A stretch of 64,000 bases of DNA from RPQJ01 sp035554635 (GTDB lineage Bacteria > Pseudomonadota > Gammaproteobacteria > Steroidobacterales > Steroidobacteraceae). This document shows positions 1 through 8,804 of this stretch, in pieces; the first letter of the stretch is position 1; each line of letters begins with the position of its first letter. Below the pieces are notes generated by a model that saw only the letters and a program-made list of their open reading frames with translations, was not told the DNA's origin and searched no databases. The position numbers and the translations under genes are program-made. Where the stretch lies: contig DATMIB010000213.1 of assembly GCA_035554635.1 (NCBI GenBank), positions 1 through 64,000 of the forward strand, in the 5' to 3' direction.

Positions 1-24
1 CCCGGCGGCAAATCCTGCGAAGCC

Positions 25-495
25 ATGAAAATCGACCGGATCGACAACCAGTTGCTCGCAGCCCTGCAGCAGGACGGTCGGATCAGCAATCGCGACCTGG
101 CCGAAAAGGTGCACCTCAGCGAATCGGCCTGCCTGCGTCGAGTCCGCGCGCTGGAGGAGGCGGGCGTGATCGATCGTTACGCAGCGCTCGTCAACCAGTC
201 CAAGGTGGGCCTGCCGGGCAACGTCTTCGTCAGCATCACGCTCAACCGCCAGGAACAGGCGGACCTCGCCGCCTTCGAGGAAGCGGTCAAGCGTGTCCCC
301 GAGGTCATGGAGTGCTACCTGATGACCGGGCAACAGGACTACCTGCTGCGGGTCGTCGTCTCCGACCCGGCCGATTTCGAACGGCTGCACAGCCAGCACC
401 TCACTCGACTGCCGGGCGTTGCCCGCGTGCAGTCGAGTTTTGCCCTGCGATCGGTGCGCAAGGGCAGCGAACTGCCGCTCAGGCACGACCCCTGA
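25..495 (+). CDS. Lrp/AsnC family transcriptional regulator
   Basis: A 156-residue protein of the usual Lrp/AsnC length. The N-terminal third (about residues 3-60) reads as a winged helix-turn-helix, starting IDRIDNQLLAALQQDGRIS and containing NRDLAEKVHLSES as the recognition region. The rest (about 65-150) is a RAM/ligand-binding domain with the pattern VMECYLMTGQQDYLLRV. Members form dimers or octamers and sense amino acids or other small metabolites. The ATG at 25 starts directly before the conserved helix. The next gene, 170 bases downstream on the same strand, is a TonB-dependent receptor, so local control of uptake is possible, but the sequence does not show the regulon. Confidence 0.93.
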   Translation: MKIDRIDNQLLAALQQDGRISNRDLAEKVHLSESACLRRVRALEEAGVIDRYAALVNQSKVGLPGNVFVSITLNRQEQADLAAFEEAVKRVPEVMECYLMTGQQDYLLRVVVSDPADFERLHSQHLTRLPGVARVQSSFALRSVRKGSELPLRHDP

Positions 496-539
496 CCGGT
501 GCGGATAGATGACAGCGCTTCATGCATGCATCAGGAATA

Positions 540-560
540 GGTCCATTTGGACCAAATTGG
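540..560. promoter_or_regulatory. Dyad GGTCCA-TT-TGGACC upstream of receptor gene
   Basis: A perfect inverted repeat with 6-base arms (540-545 and 548-553) overlaps a second near-palindrome, CCAAATTGG (552-560). It lies in the 170-base gap between the Lrp-type regulator and the TonB-dependent receptor at 666. Position and symmetry suit an operator, but the bound protein is unknown. Confidence 0.35.
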
Positions 561-665
561 CCGCCACCGCGGTATAAACACCCATACAACTAGTCGACTT
601 TCGCTCTTTACAGTCCGGAGCGCTGCGCTGCAGCACTACAACACTGTCCTGGGAGCGATTGATAG

Positions 666-3600
666 ATGGATGACCTCAGACTGCGCAGGGCCCATGTATT
701 GGGCGCCTGTATCGCCGGCATTCTCGCCGCGGCCTCTGCCGCCGCGCAGGATGCCGCCCCGTCCACGCCGGTCGCGCAAGAAGTGCCGGCAAGCGACGCG
801 ACCACGGCCCCGGCCGCGGCGTCGGCCCTCGAAGAAGTCGTGGTGACCGGCTCGCGCCTGCGCCGTCCCGAATACGACTCGGCCTCGCCGATGCTCGTGG
901 TGACCCGCGAAGAGACCACCCTGTCGGGCTTCAGCTCGCTGAGCGAAAGCCTGCAGAGCGGCTCGATCACGAGCGGCGCCTCGCAGATCAACAACGCCTA
1001 TGGCGGCTACGTGACCGACGGCGGCCCCGGCGCCAACACGATCGGCCTGCGCGGCCTCGGCCCGAGCCGCACGCTGGTGCTGCTCAACGGTCGCCGCCTC
1101 GCGCCGGCCGGCACCCGCGGCTCGGTCGGCTCGGCCGACCTGAACGTGCTGCCGACGGCGATGATCGAGCGCATCGACGTGCTCCGCGACGGCGCCTCGT
1201 CGATCTACGGCTCCGACGCGGTCGCCGGCGTCATCAACATCATCACGGTCAAGGACCCCGAGGAAACGACCGTCGAGGCCCAGTTGAACCAGACCGAGGC
1301 GGGCGGCGGCGGGCAATCGCGCTTCTCGATCTCGTCGGGCACGAGCGGCGAGCGCTACTCGGTCGCCGGCTCGCTCGAATACTACAAGCGGCAGGACCTC
1401 ACGCTGGCGGACCGCAGCTGGACGAACTGCAACGCCGACTACTTCTACAACGAAGACGGTTCGCGCGCGGACTACATCGATCCGATCACGGGCAAGTACA
1501 AGTGCTACACGGTCTCCGCTACCGGGTCGAACGGCGTCACGATCAACACGCTCGGCACGCTTGCCATGGACGGCGTCGCCGGCCTGGGCACCACGGGCAC
1601 GCGCTTCACGCGCTGGCGGCCGAACTCGTCGGTCACCGAGGGGCTGGTCGGCTTCGAAGGCGTGAGCCTCGACAGCCGCGACACCTTCGACCCGCGCATG
1701 CTCAATGAGTCGCTGATTTCGCCCGCGGAGGTCTTCACGGCCTACGGTGAAGGCCGCTATCAGCTCGAGGCCCTGGGCGACGCGGAACTGTACGGCGAAG
1801 TGCTGGTGAACCGGCGCGAGTCGGAACAGACCGGCTATCGCCAGCTGTCGCTGGACTACTGGGCCGGCAGCCCGCTGCTGCCGTCGACGTTGACGGATGC
1901 CGGTGTCGTCGCCGCGTCCGACATCGCGCCCGACGGTTACTCCGCCCGTGCGTTCATCGGCTTCGGCAACGACCACAGCGAACAGACCGTCGACTTCTAC
2001 AAGGCCACCGTGGGCGTGCGTGGCGACCTCACGTTCCTCGACGGCTGGCGCTACGACGCCTATGCGAGCTACTCGAAGTCCGACGCCGAGTACACGTTCC
2101 AGGCGTTCCTGATCGACAGCCTGCGCAACTCGCTCGATGTCGTCGCGGCCACGCCGCAGACCCCGGCCGGGCTCGTGCGCAACGGGCTCACCTGCCGCGT
2201 CAACCTGACCAACCCGAACGCGGCCTGCATCCCGGCGCCCGCGCTGTCGTCGGCGGTGATCGGCGGCGTGCTGCCGCAGGACTGGGTCGGCTCGGTCTGG
2301 AAGAACGTGACCGGCACGACCGTCTACGACGAGACGGTGGTCAGCGCGACCATCGACGGTGCGCTGTTCGACCTGCCGGCCGGCCCCGTCAGCGCCGCGC
2401 TCGGTCTCGAGTACCGCGACGCGTCGATCGACGACACGCCGTCCATCCACAGCCAGAACGCGAACCTCTACAACTTCACGACGTCGACGCCGACGCGCGG
2501 CTCGGATTCGGTCTGGGAAGTCTATGCCGAGACCGAACTGCCGCTGCTGCGCGACATGCCGATGGTACGTGACCTGTCGCTGAACCTGTCGGCTCGCTAC
2601 ACCGAGTACGACTCCTACGGCGACGACACCACGTACAAGGTCGCGCTGAAGTACGCGATGACGGACTGGGTGTCGATGCGTGCGACCTATGGCACCTCGT
2701 ACCGCGCCCCGGCGCTGTTCGAGCAGTTCCAGGGCGCGACGACGGGGTTCGCCTCGAACTCCGCGGATCCGTGCAACGACTACGGCGAGCGTGACCCGCA
2801 GAGTGCGCGGTACCAGAACTGCGCCTCGGAAGGCCTGGCGCCGGACTTCCAGGCGAACCAGAGCATCGAAGTGGTCACGCTGGGCGGTGCCAACTCCGGT
2901 CTCGAGGCCGAGACCTCGGACAACTTCACCGCGGGCATCGTCTTCCAGCCGAGGTTGCCGGGTAACTGGGGTTCGATCGGACTGGCCGTCGACTATTACG
3001 ACATCCAGATCGACAACGGCGTGCAGCAGGTGGGCGAGGACGAAATCCTCGATCGCTGCTACGACGACGTGAACTTCCGCAACGGCGGTGGCTACTGCCG
3101 CCTAGTCGATCCGCGTGGTGACAACAACAAGCTCACCGTGTACGACTCGTACATCAACCTCGCGTCGCAGACGGTGCGCGGCATCGACTACAACGCGCGG
3201 TACGACGTCACGGTCGGCCCCGGCGACCTGCTCGTGAACCTGCGCCTGTCGCAGTTCCTCGAACAGAACCAGCGGTTGTTCAACGACGACCCCTGGGAGG
3301 AGCTGAACGGGACGATCCGCAATCCCGAATGGTCGGGTCAGATCGACGTCGACTATCGCGTCGGCGCCTGGACGGCCCGCTGGTCGACCGAGTGGATCGG
3401 CGAGATGGACAGCTACGAGTACGTGTTCGAGGATCCGGAGGCCAACCAGGAAAACACCGGGTACGACTTCGACCTGCCGAACTACTTCGTGCATGACCTG
3501 TCGGTGCAGTACGAGAGCGAAACGAGCTGGGTGATCACGACGGGCATCCGCAACGTCGGCGACAAGACGCCGCCGACGATTTCGGCCGGTTACTACAACC

Positions 3601-3680
3601 GCGTCGGCAGCAGCCCGCTCTACAGCGCCTACGACTACGTCGGCCGGCAGTACTTCCTCAACGTCAAGTACGCGTTCTGA
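666..3680 (+). CDS. TonB-dependent outer-membrane receptor (1)
   Basis: A 1004-residue outer-membrane receptor of the large oligosaccharide/peptide-uptake type. It has an N-terminal signal region (to about residue 28), a TonB-box-like segment EEVVVTGSRL near residue 57, a plug domain with GLGPSRTLVLLNGRRL and DGASSIYGSDAVAGVIN, and a long beta-barrel ending in the terminal phenylalanine (VKYAF) recognised by the BAM complex. The ATG at 666 is preceded by GGGAG about 9 bases upstream. It converges with the second receptor at 3735. It differs clearly from receptors 2 and 4 in the plug and barrel, so it is a separate lineage. The substrate cannot be told from sequence; TonB energy coupling is known for the family. 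Confidence 0.95.
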   Translation: MDDLRLRRAHVLGACIAGILAAASAAAQDAAPSTPVAQEVPASDATTAPAAASALEEVVVTGSRLRRPEYDSASPMLVVTREETTLSGFSSLSESLQSGSITSGASQINNAYGGYVTDGGPGANTIGLRGLGPSRTLVLLNGRRLAPAGTRGSVGSADLNVLPTAMIERIDVLRDGASSIYGSDAVAGVINIITVKDPEETTVEAQLNQTEAGGGGQSRFSISSGTSGERYSVAGSLEYYKRQDLTLADRSWTNCNADYFYNEDGSRADYIDPITGKYKCYTVSATGSNGVTINTLGTLAMDGVAGLGTTGTRFTRWRPNSSVTEGLVGFEGVSLDSRDTFDPRMLNESLISPAEVFTAYGEGRYQLEALGDAELYGEVLVNRRESEQTGYRQLSLDYWAGSPLLPSTLTDAGVVAASDIAPDGYSARAFIGFGNDHSEQTVDFYKATVGVRGDLTFLDGWRYDAYASYSKSDAEYTFQAFLIDSLRNSLDVVAATPQTPAGLVRNGLTCRVNLTNPNAACIPAPALSSAVIGGVLPQDWVGSVWKNVTGTTVYDETVVSATIDGALFDLPAGPVSAALGLEYRDASIDDTPSIHSQNANLYNFTTSTPTRGSDSVWEVYAETELPLLRDMPMVRDLSLNLSARYTEYDSYGDDTTYKVALKYAMTDWVSMRATYGTSYRAPALFEQFQGATTGFASNSADPCNDYGERDPQSARYQNCASEGLAPDFQANQSIEVVTLGGANSGLEAETSDNFTAGIVFQPRLPGNWGSIGLAVDYYDIQIDNGVQQVGEDEILDRCYDDVNFRNGGGYCRLVDPRGDNNKLTVYDSYINLASQTVRGIDYNARYDVTVGPGDLLVNLRLSQFLEQNQRLFNDDPWEELNGTIRNPEWSGQIDVDYRVGAWTARWSTEWIGEMDSYEYVFEDPEANQENTGYDFDLPNYFVHDLSVQYESETSWVITTGIRNVGDKTPPTISAGYYNRVGSSPLYSAYDYVGRQYFLNVKYAF

Positions 3681-3688
3681 GCCCGACC

Positions 3689-3713
3689 GGGCGGCACACC
3701 GGACGTGCCGCCC
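3689..3713 (+). terminator. Hairpin after receptor 1
   Basis: GGGCGGCAC and GTGCCGCCC form a 9-base stem 8 bases after the stop codon. There is no run of T behind it, so it is only a weak intrinsic terminator candidate. It may act together with the next hairpin. Confidence 0.45.
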
Positions 3714-3723
3714 GTCTCGTCCC

Positions 3724-3756
3724 AAAAAAAGAGCGGCGGGCTCCACCCGCCGCTCT
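3724..3756 (-). terminator. Intrinsic terminator for receptor 2
   Basis: Perfect 11-base stem AGAGCGGCGGG / CCCGCCGCTCT with a 5-base loop. On the minus strand it is followed by seven U residues (AAAAAAA at 3724-3730 on the plus strand). It is 37 bases after the stop of the receptor gene at 3793. Confidence 0.85.
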
Positions 3757-3792
3757 GATCGTTTCCGGATGACCGATCGCGAACGTGGCCGG

Positions 3793-6735
3793 TCAGAACG
3801 TGGCCTTGAGGTTCGCGAACCAGTACTGGCCCAGCATGTCCCACGTGCCCGGATCGGTGTTCATGTCGATGCCCAGTTCGACGCGTTCAGGCTCCTTGTC
3901 GAACAGGTTGTTCACGCCCACCGTCAATGTGTAATCCTCCGAGATGTCCCAGCTCGCGCTGAGGTCGTGGTAGAAGGTCGTGCTGGTGGTTCCGAAGCAC
4001 GGCGCATAGTCCTTCGCCGGGTCGAATGCGTCGCCGCAGTTCTCGCCGAACGCCTCGCCGTTGTCCAGGTCGCCCTGGTTGATCATCGAGTCGATGAACG
4101 TCAGCTGGTAGTTGACTGTCACCGGGCCGATCGGCACGCCGACCCGCAGGTTGGCCTTCCACTCCGGGAACGACCCGGCGATGTTGTAGAAGCCGCTGCT
4201 GCCGGCGTAATCGATGCCGTCGAGCTCATAGCTGTCGAGATAGGTCGTCAGCAGTGCGACGTTGATCGTGTTCCAGATCGGGATCGCGTAGTTGAGCTGG
4301 AGGTCGATGCCCTTGGTCCGCAGTTCGGACACGTTCGCCGTCGGCGCATTGACCTTCATCTCACCGGTGGCCGAGCGATAGACCAGCGGCACACCGAGCA
4401 CCGGGTCGAAGCAATCCGAGCTGTTGAGGTCCAGCGAGTCGAAGCAGTTGCCGATGATGCCCGTCACGCCGCCCGCCAGCGTGTTGACGTAGTCCTTGAC
4501 CTTGATGTCGTAGTAGTCCAGCGAGACGCTGAGCCCTTCGACGGCCGGGGGCGTGAAGACGATGCCGTACGTGTACGTGTCCGAGGTCTCCTCGCTCAGG
4601 TCCTGGTTGCCGTAGAAGAACGCCTCGACCTGCGAGTTCGGCTGCACGTAGTCCTCGGGAGTATCGAGGCCTTGCGCCTGGCAGAACGCGTAGGTGTCGG
4701 GGTCGTCGGCCTGCTCGAGCCCCGCACACGGGTCGGTGTACAGCGGGAACCCCTGGTCGCCGGCCTGGAACAGCTCGAACACGCTCGGCGCACGCACCGC
4801 GCGCTGGTACATCGCACGCAGACGCACGGCGTCGACGACCTGCCAGTTGAGGCCGCCCTTGTAGGCTTCGACGCCGCCGACGGTGGAATAGTCGGAATAG
4901 CGGTAGCCGAGTTCGAGCGAGAGGTCCTGGAACGCGGTGACGTCCTTGAGCAGCGGCACCGCTGCCTCGACGTAGTACTCGGTCACGTCGAAGCCGCCCT
5001 TGATCGGCTGCTGCGCGTTGAAGCCGAGGATGTCGCCACTCTGCTTGTTGATGTCCGGCGTGTACTCGGTCTGGTCGCGGCGCCACTCGACGCCGACGGC
5101 GAATCCGAGCGGACCGGCCGGCATCTGGAACGCCGTGCCGTTGACGACGGCCGAGGCGAGCGTGCGCTTGAACACCTGCGCGTCCGCGAAATTGAGGCGG
5201 ATGAAGTCCGCGGCCTCCGGCGTGATCGTGCCGATGCCGAACGGGTTCACCGGGACGCAGTTGGGCACGAACCTCACGTAGTCGGCCGGGCAGCCGGCGA
5301 TGCCGGCCTCGAACTTCGAGCGCGACACGTCGTTGTGCGTGTAATTGTCGAAGTCGTTGAAGCCGTACATGTAGTACGCGTCGTATTCCCAGTCGCTGAA
5401 GCCGACCGCGCCCCTCATGCCCAGCGTCATCTGGAACAGGTTCGAGGTGTTCTCCTGCTGGCGCGGTCCCATCTCGATCATGCGCCGGCGGAACGTCAGG
5501 TCACCGGTCGGGTCGGGACGTTGTCCTGCAACGGCCAGCATGTCCGCCGACAGGAACGGGCTGGTCACCGGCACGGCGACCTCGGTCGCGGGCGTCGGTG
5601 CGAGTTGCGCCGAGTTCTGACTGCGGACGAACAGCAGGTCCGTATACGCCTCGGCGTTCTCGTTGAACGTGTAGTGTCCGGTGCTGCCCAGCGTCCAGCG
5701 ATCGCCCGGCGTGAGCAGGTAGTTAACAGGCGCGAAGTTGTAGCGGTCGCCGACGCCGTCGCTCCATTCCGGCGTCTGGTTGATGTAGCCGCGCACGGAA
5801 CCATCGGCTTCCTGGATGTAGTTGCGCGTCGAGCCGGCCCAGATCGGCTCGTCGATCGAGGGGAACGGGTTTGGGGCGGCATTGTCGAAGCGGCCGGCAA
5901 TGCCCGTCGCCGAGCCGGCGAACGACGACCAGAAGGTGATGCCCTCGCGGCCGTACACGCCGTAGAAGCCGTCGGAGAGCCGCGTGTAGCTGCGGTCGGC
6001 CTGCAGGATGGCATCGCGCTGGTTGTAGGTCGCGAAGGCCGTGATGTTGCCCTTGCCGTCGGCGAAGTTGTTGCCGAACGTGAAGTCGATCTGGTCCTCG
6101 TCGCCGTCGCCCTGCGTCGTCACGCCGTGCTGATAGCTGAGTTCGACGCCTTCGAAATTGTCCTTGAGGATGAAGTTGACGACGCCGGCAAGTGCGTCCG
6201 AGCCGTACACGGCGGACGCGCCGCCGGTGACGACCTCGACGCGCTGGATCAGCGAGGTGGGCACGTTGTTGAGGTCGACGCGCCCGTATTGCGACGTCGG
6301 CGTCAGGCGCCGGCCGTTGATCAGCACCAGCGTGCGGGTGGGGCCGAGGCCGCGCAGGTCGATCGTGGCCGTGCCGTCCGACGGGTTGTTGGACGTTGCC
6401 GTGAGTCCCGGCACGACTTGCGGCAGGTTGTTGAGCACCTGGTCGACGGTGGTCGCGCCGACCGCAGCGATGGTTTCTGCGCCGACCGTGGAGACCGGGC
6501 TGATTTCCTCGAAGTCGCGCACGCGGATGCGCGAGCCCGTGACCACGATCTGCTCGAGTTCGGCCTCCTGCGCCAGCGCGTACGGCGCGGGCGTGGCCGC
6601 CGCGGCGGCGCCTGCAGCCAGCAACGTGATGCGCACGGCCCTTGCGAGCGGACGATGGGCCGGAGCGAAGCTGGAGAAAGCGCCGACGGGGGAGTGCGCG
6701 GACCGGTCCGCGCGTCTTGTGTTGCGACAACGCAT
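3793..6735 (-). CDS. TonB-dependent outer-membrane receptor (2)
   Basis: A 980-residue receptor with a long basic leader and hydrophobic segment (RITLLAAGAAAAATPAP) before AQEAELEQIVVTGSRI, a plug with GLGPTRTLVLINGRRL and GGASAVYGSDALAGVVN, and a beta-barrel ending NLKATF. The ATG at 6735 is chosen because AGGAG lies 6 bases before it; an in-frame GTG at 6750 lies upstream of that site. It is a close paralogue of receptor 4 (16312-19143): the plug and much of the barrel align almost without gaps. It lies downstream of the oxygenase at 6951 on the same strand, 215 bases away, so it may be co-expressed with it or have its own promoter. The substrate is unknown. Confidence 0.95.
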   Translation of the reverse strand: MRCRNTRRADRSAHSPVGAFSSFAPAHRPLARAVRITLLAAGAAAAATPAPYALAQEAELEQIVVTGSRIRVRDFEEISPVSTVGAETIAAVGATTVDQVLNNLPQVVPGLTATSNNPSDGTATIDLRGLGPTRTLVLINGRRLTPTSQYGRVDLNNVPTSLIQRVEVVTGGASAVYGSDALAGVVNFILKDNFEGVELSYQHGVTTQGDGDEDQIDFTFGNNFADGKGNITAFATYNQRDAILQADRSYTRLSDGFYGVYGREGITFWSSFAGSATGIAGRFDNAAPNPFPSIDEPIWAGSTRNYIQEADGSVRGYINQTPEWSDGVGDRYNFAPVNYLLTPGDRWTLGSTGHYTFNENAEAYTDLLFVRSQNSAQLAPTPATEVAVPVTSPFLSADMLAVAGQRPDPTGDLTFRRRMIEMGPRQQENTSNLFQMTLGMRGAVGFSDWEYDAYYMYGFNDFDNYTHNDVSRSKFEAGIAGCPADYVRFVPNCVPVNPFGIGTITPEAADFIRLNFADAQVFKRTLASAVVNGTAFQMPAGPLGFAVGVEWRRDQTEYTPDINKQSGDILGFNAQQPIKGGFDVTEYYVEAAVPLLKDVTAFQDLSLELGYRYSDYSTVGGVEAYKGGLNWQVVDAVRLRAMYQRAVRAPSVFELFQAGDQGFPLYTDPCAGLEQADDPDTYAFCQAQGLDTPEDYVQPNSQVEAFFYGNQDLSEETSDTYTYGIVFTPPAVEGLSVSLDYYDIKVKDYVNTLAGGVTGIIGNCFDSLDLNSSDCFDPVLGVPLVYRSATGEMKVNAPTANVSELRTKGIDLQLNYAIPIWNTINVALLTTYLDSYELDGIDYAGSSGFYNIAGSFPEWKANLRVGVPIGPVTVNYQLTFIDSMINQGDLDNGEAFGENCGDAFDPAKDYAPCFGTTSTTFYHDLSASWDISEDYTLTVGVNNLFDKEPERVELGIDMNTDPGTWDMLGQYWFANLKATF

Positions 6736-6950
6736 CAGTGGCTCCTGCACAAAATAATGGTTGGGGAGCCGGCATGCTTGCGCTGAAATTTGCTTGTGGT
6801 AAGCAGCATCGTCGGTGTTGCGCGTGAGCGTTCTCTTACATTGCGCGCAACACGTCGACGTTGTCTCGCGGAGGCAACGAACGTTCGGATTCCGGGAAGA
6901 AGGCGGGCGGAACTACGGTTCGGCGCGCTGGTATAAAGCGAAGCGTACGC

Positions 6951-7724
6951 TTAGAAACGACGGAGCCACCCGGTGATGCTGAACCGCGAGGCCTCCACAT
7001 AGGGCGCCACGAGGCTCACCGAGTGGGGCGCCGGGACACGAAACAGGTTCAAGGCGTTGAACGCGGGGACGTACCCCTCCGCCACGTGTCCATCCTCGTC
7101 GAGGAACTGCAGCACGCCGCCCCAGTCGGCGCGCCACTTCGGCGTCATGCTGAGGACGTACGCCGTGACCCGGCCCTTCTGCTCGTCCCGGTCGTCGTGG
7201 ACGGTCAGGAAATGGCCGGCGCGATAACGCGTGGCCTGCGCGTCGACCGTGGCGATGTCGCGGGAGCCGGTCACGCGCCGCACGAACTCGAGCATGCAGT
7301 CGGAGCGCAGGAACTCGAACACGCGCATGAGCTCGAGCCCGAGGTGCTCGCCGCGTGCGTGGTGGTCGGCGATCGAGAAATTCTCGAACAGGTACTGGAA
7401 GCCCGTGCGCGCGCGGGCGTGGATCGGCCGCAGCAGCCGCTCGCGCTCGGCCGGGGCGAGCGCGTCGAACTCCGCCGCGGGAACGTCGTAGGCCTGTGCG
7501 CCGTCGTTGAAGTGCAGTTGCCACGGCACCGGTTCGGCGGTGAGCGCCTGGTGAACCGCGAGCGCGGTCGCACGGTCGAAGATCGCAGGGACGTGGATGC
7601 GACCATGGCGCGCGAACACGGGGGCGAGGATCCCGGGGTCCATGCGCGGGTTCAGTCGCAGCGGCGAAACCTCCGGTCGATTCGCCGCCGCCGCAGCATT
7701 GATCGCGTCCCTGCTTTCGGACAT
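6951..7724 (-). CDS. 2OG-Fe(II) oxygenase (prolyl-hydroxylase-like)
   Basis: A 257-residue cytosolic-looking protein of the 2-oxoglutarate/Fe(II) dioxygenase fold. The iron triad reads H176-x-D178 (GHFLTVHDD) and H234 (PAPHSVSLV), with R247 (SRFSITGW) as the probable 2-oxoglutarate anchor. The core YVLSMTPKWRADWGG is typical of the proline-4-hydroxylase/Tpa1-like group. It is a paralogue of the protein at 10689-11420; both share VPW-L, GFQY and DAQAT-Y-GHFL. It is divergently transcribed from the aspartic protease at 7767, with only 42 bases between the starts. The ATG encoding MSESRDA is used because upstream in-frame sequence runs into the protease gene. The substrate is unknown; hydroxylation of a protein or peptide residue is inference. 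Confidence 0.88.
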   Translation of the reverse strand: MSESRDAINAAAAANRPEVSPLRLNPRMDPGILAPVFARHGRIHVPAIFDRATALAVHQALTAEPVPWQLHFNDGAQAYDVPAAEFDALAPAERERLLRPIHARARTGFQYLFENFSIADHHARGEHLGLELMRVFEFLRSDCMLEFVRRVTGSRDIATVDAQATRYRAGHFLTVHDDRDEQKGRVTAYVLSMTPKWRADWGGVLQFLDEDGHVAEGYVPAFNALNLFRVPAPHSVSLVAPYVEASRFSITGWLRRF

Positions 7725-7766
7725 CGTGCGTACCGGTGGTTGCAGTCGGTCGAGTAAGCCCCTGCG

Positions 7767-8801
7767 ATGATCGAGGGTCAAGGACGTCCCGCAGTGCGCG
7801 GCCCCATCACGAGCACCGTTCGTCGCCGCACCGGCGCACTCGCGACGGCAGTCTTGTTGCTGCCTGGCGCGTTGGCCGCGCAGCAGGAGTTGCCGGAGGA
7901 GCCGGTACCCGAGGCCCAGTACGCCGCACCGACGGGGGTCGATCGCATCGGTCGCGTGCTGGCCGACGTCGCCGTCAATGACCGCGGCCCGTATCGCTTC
8001 GTCGTCGATACCGGGGCCAACCGTACCGCAATCTCGAGCCGGCTCGCGACCGCGCTCGGCCTGGTTCTCGACCCGGCGTCCACGGTCGAAGTGCACGGCA
8101 TCACCGGGTCGGCCAGGGTGCCCGCGGTGAGCGGCACCCGCCTGGTCGTCGGCGAGATCACGCTCGATCCGCAGCGGCTGCCGATCCTCGAAGACGTCGT
8201 GTTCGCCGACGCGGACGGCATCCTCGGTGTCGAAGGCCTGCAGAACACGCGCGTCGAGGTCGACTTCGAGAACGACGTCGTCACGCTGCGCCCCTCCACG
8301 GGCCGGCGCGCCCCCGCGGGTTACCTGGTCATCCCGGCTCGGCTGGAAAGAGGCGGATTGATGCTGGTGCGCGGCCGCGTCGGCAAGGTCCAGGCCGACG
8401 TGATCCTCGACACCGGCGCGCAGCGCACGATCGGCAACCTCGCGCTGCATCGCGCGCTGCTGCAGTCGCTGTCGCGCGAGGACGCGACGACGGCGACCGT
8501 GATCGGCGCCACCCCGGGCGTGGTCACGGCCATCGCCGTCACCACGCCACCCATTGCGATCGGCGATGCACGTCTCAAGGACGTGGCCGTCACGTTCGCG
8601 GATCTGCACGTCTTCTCGCTCTGGGAACTGCTGGACGAGCCGGCGCTGGTCGTCGGCATGGACGTGCTCGGAACGGTCGAGCGCTTCGTGGTCGACTACG
8701 GCCGGCGTGAGTTCCAGCTGCGGCCGCGCGGCGCCGAGGACGTCGCCGTACGCAACTGCAATCACGGCGGTTGTGGCACGCGGCTGCCGGGCCGGCGCTG
8801 A
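7767..8801 (+). CDS. Exported retropepsin-like aspartic protease (1)
   Basis: A 344-residue protein with a basic N-terminus and hydrophobic stretch ending GALAAQQ (about residues 20-40), which looks like a Sec signal peptide. Two retropepsin-type active-site motifs occur in one chain: VVDTGANRTAIS (Asp81) and ILDTGAQRTIGN (Asp215), each followed by a flap-like hydrophobic-Gly segment. The gene therefore encodes both halves of a pepsin-like pseudo-dimer, where viral retropepsins use two subunits. It is paralogous to 12103-13107 through VHGITG, DGILG and LVVGMDVLGT-type blocks. It is divergent from the 2OG oxygenase and converges with the TPR-oxygenase 3 bases downstream. It probably acts in the periplasm; the substrate is unknown. 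Confidence 0.88.
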   Translation: MIEGQGRPAVRGPITSTVRRRTGALATAVLLLPGALAAQQELPEEPVPEAQYAAPTGVDRIGRVLADVAVNDRGPYRFVVDTGANRTAISSRLATALGLVLDPASTVEVHGITGSARVPAVSGTRLVVGEITLDPQRLPILEDVVFADADGILGVEGLQNTRVEVDFENDVVTLRPSTGRRAPAGYLVIPARLERGGLMLVRGRVGKVQADVILDTGAQRTIGNLALHRALLQSLSREDATTATVIGATPGVVTAIAVTTPPIAIGDARLKDVAVTFADLHVFSLWELLDEPALVVGMDVLGTVERFVVDYGRREFQLRPRGAEDVAVRNCNHGGCGTRLPGRR

Positions 8802-8804
8802 CGC

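Noticed and set aside
3769..6786. Long open frame of 1005 codons antisense to receptor 2
   Set aside because: Rich in Arg, Val, Asp and His without domains; it mirrors the receptor gene, which has clear family motifs. Such antisense frames are common in GC-rich DNA.
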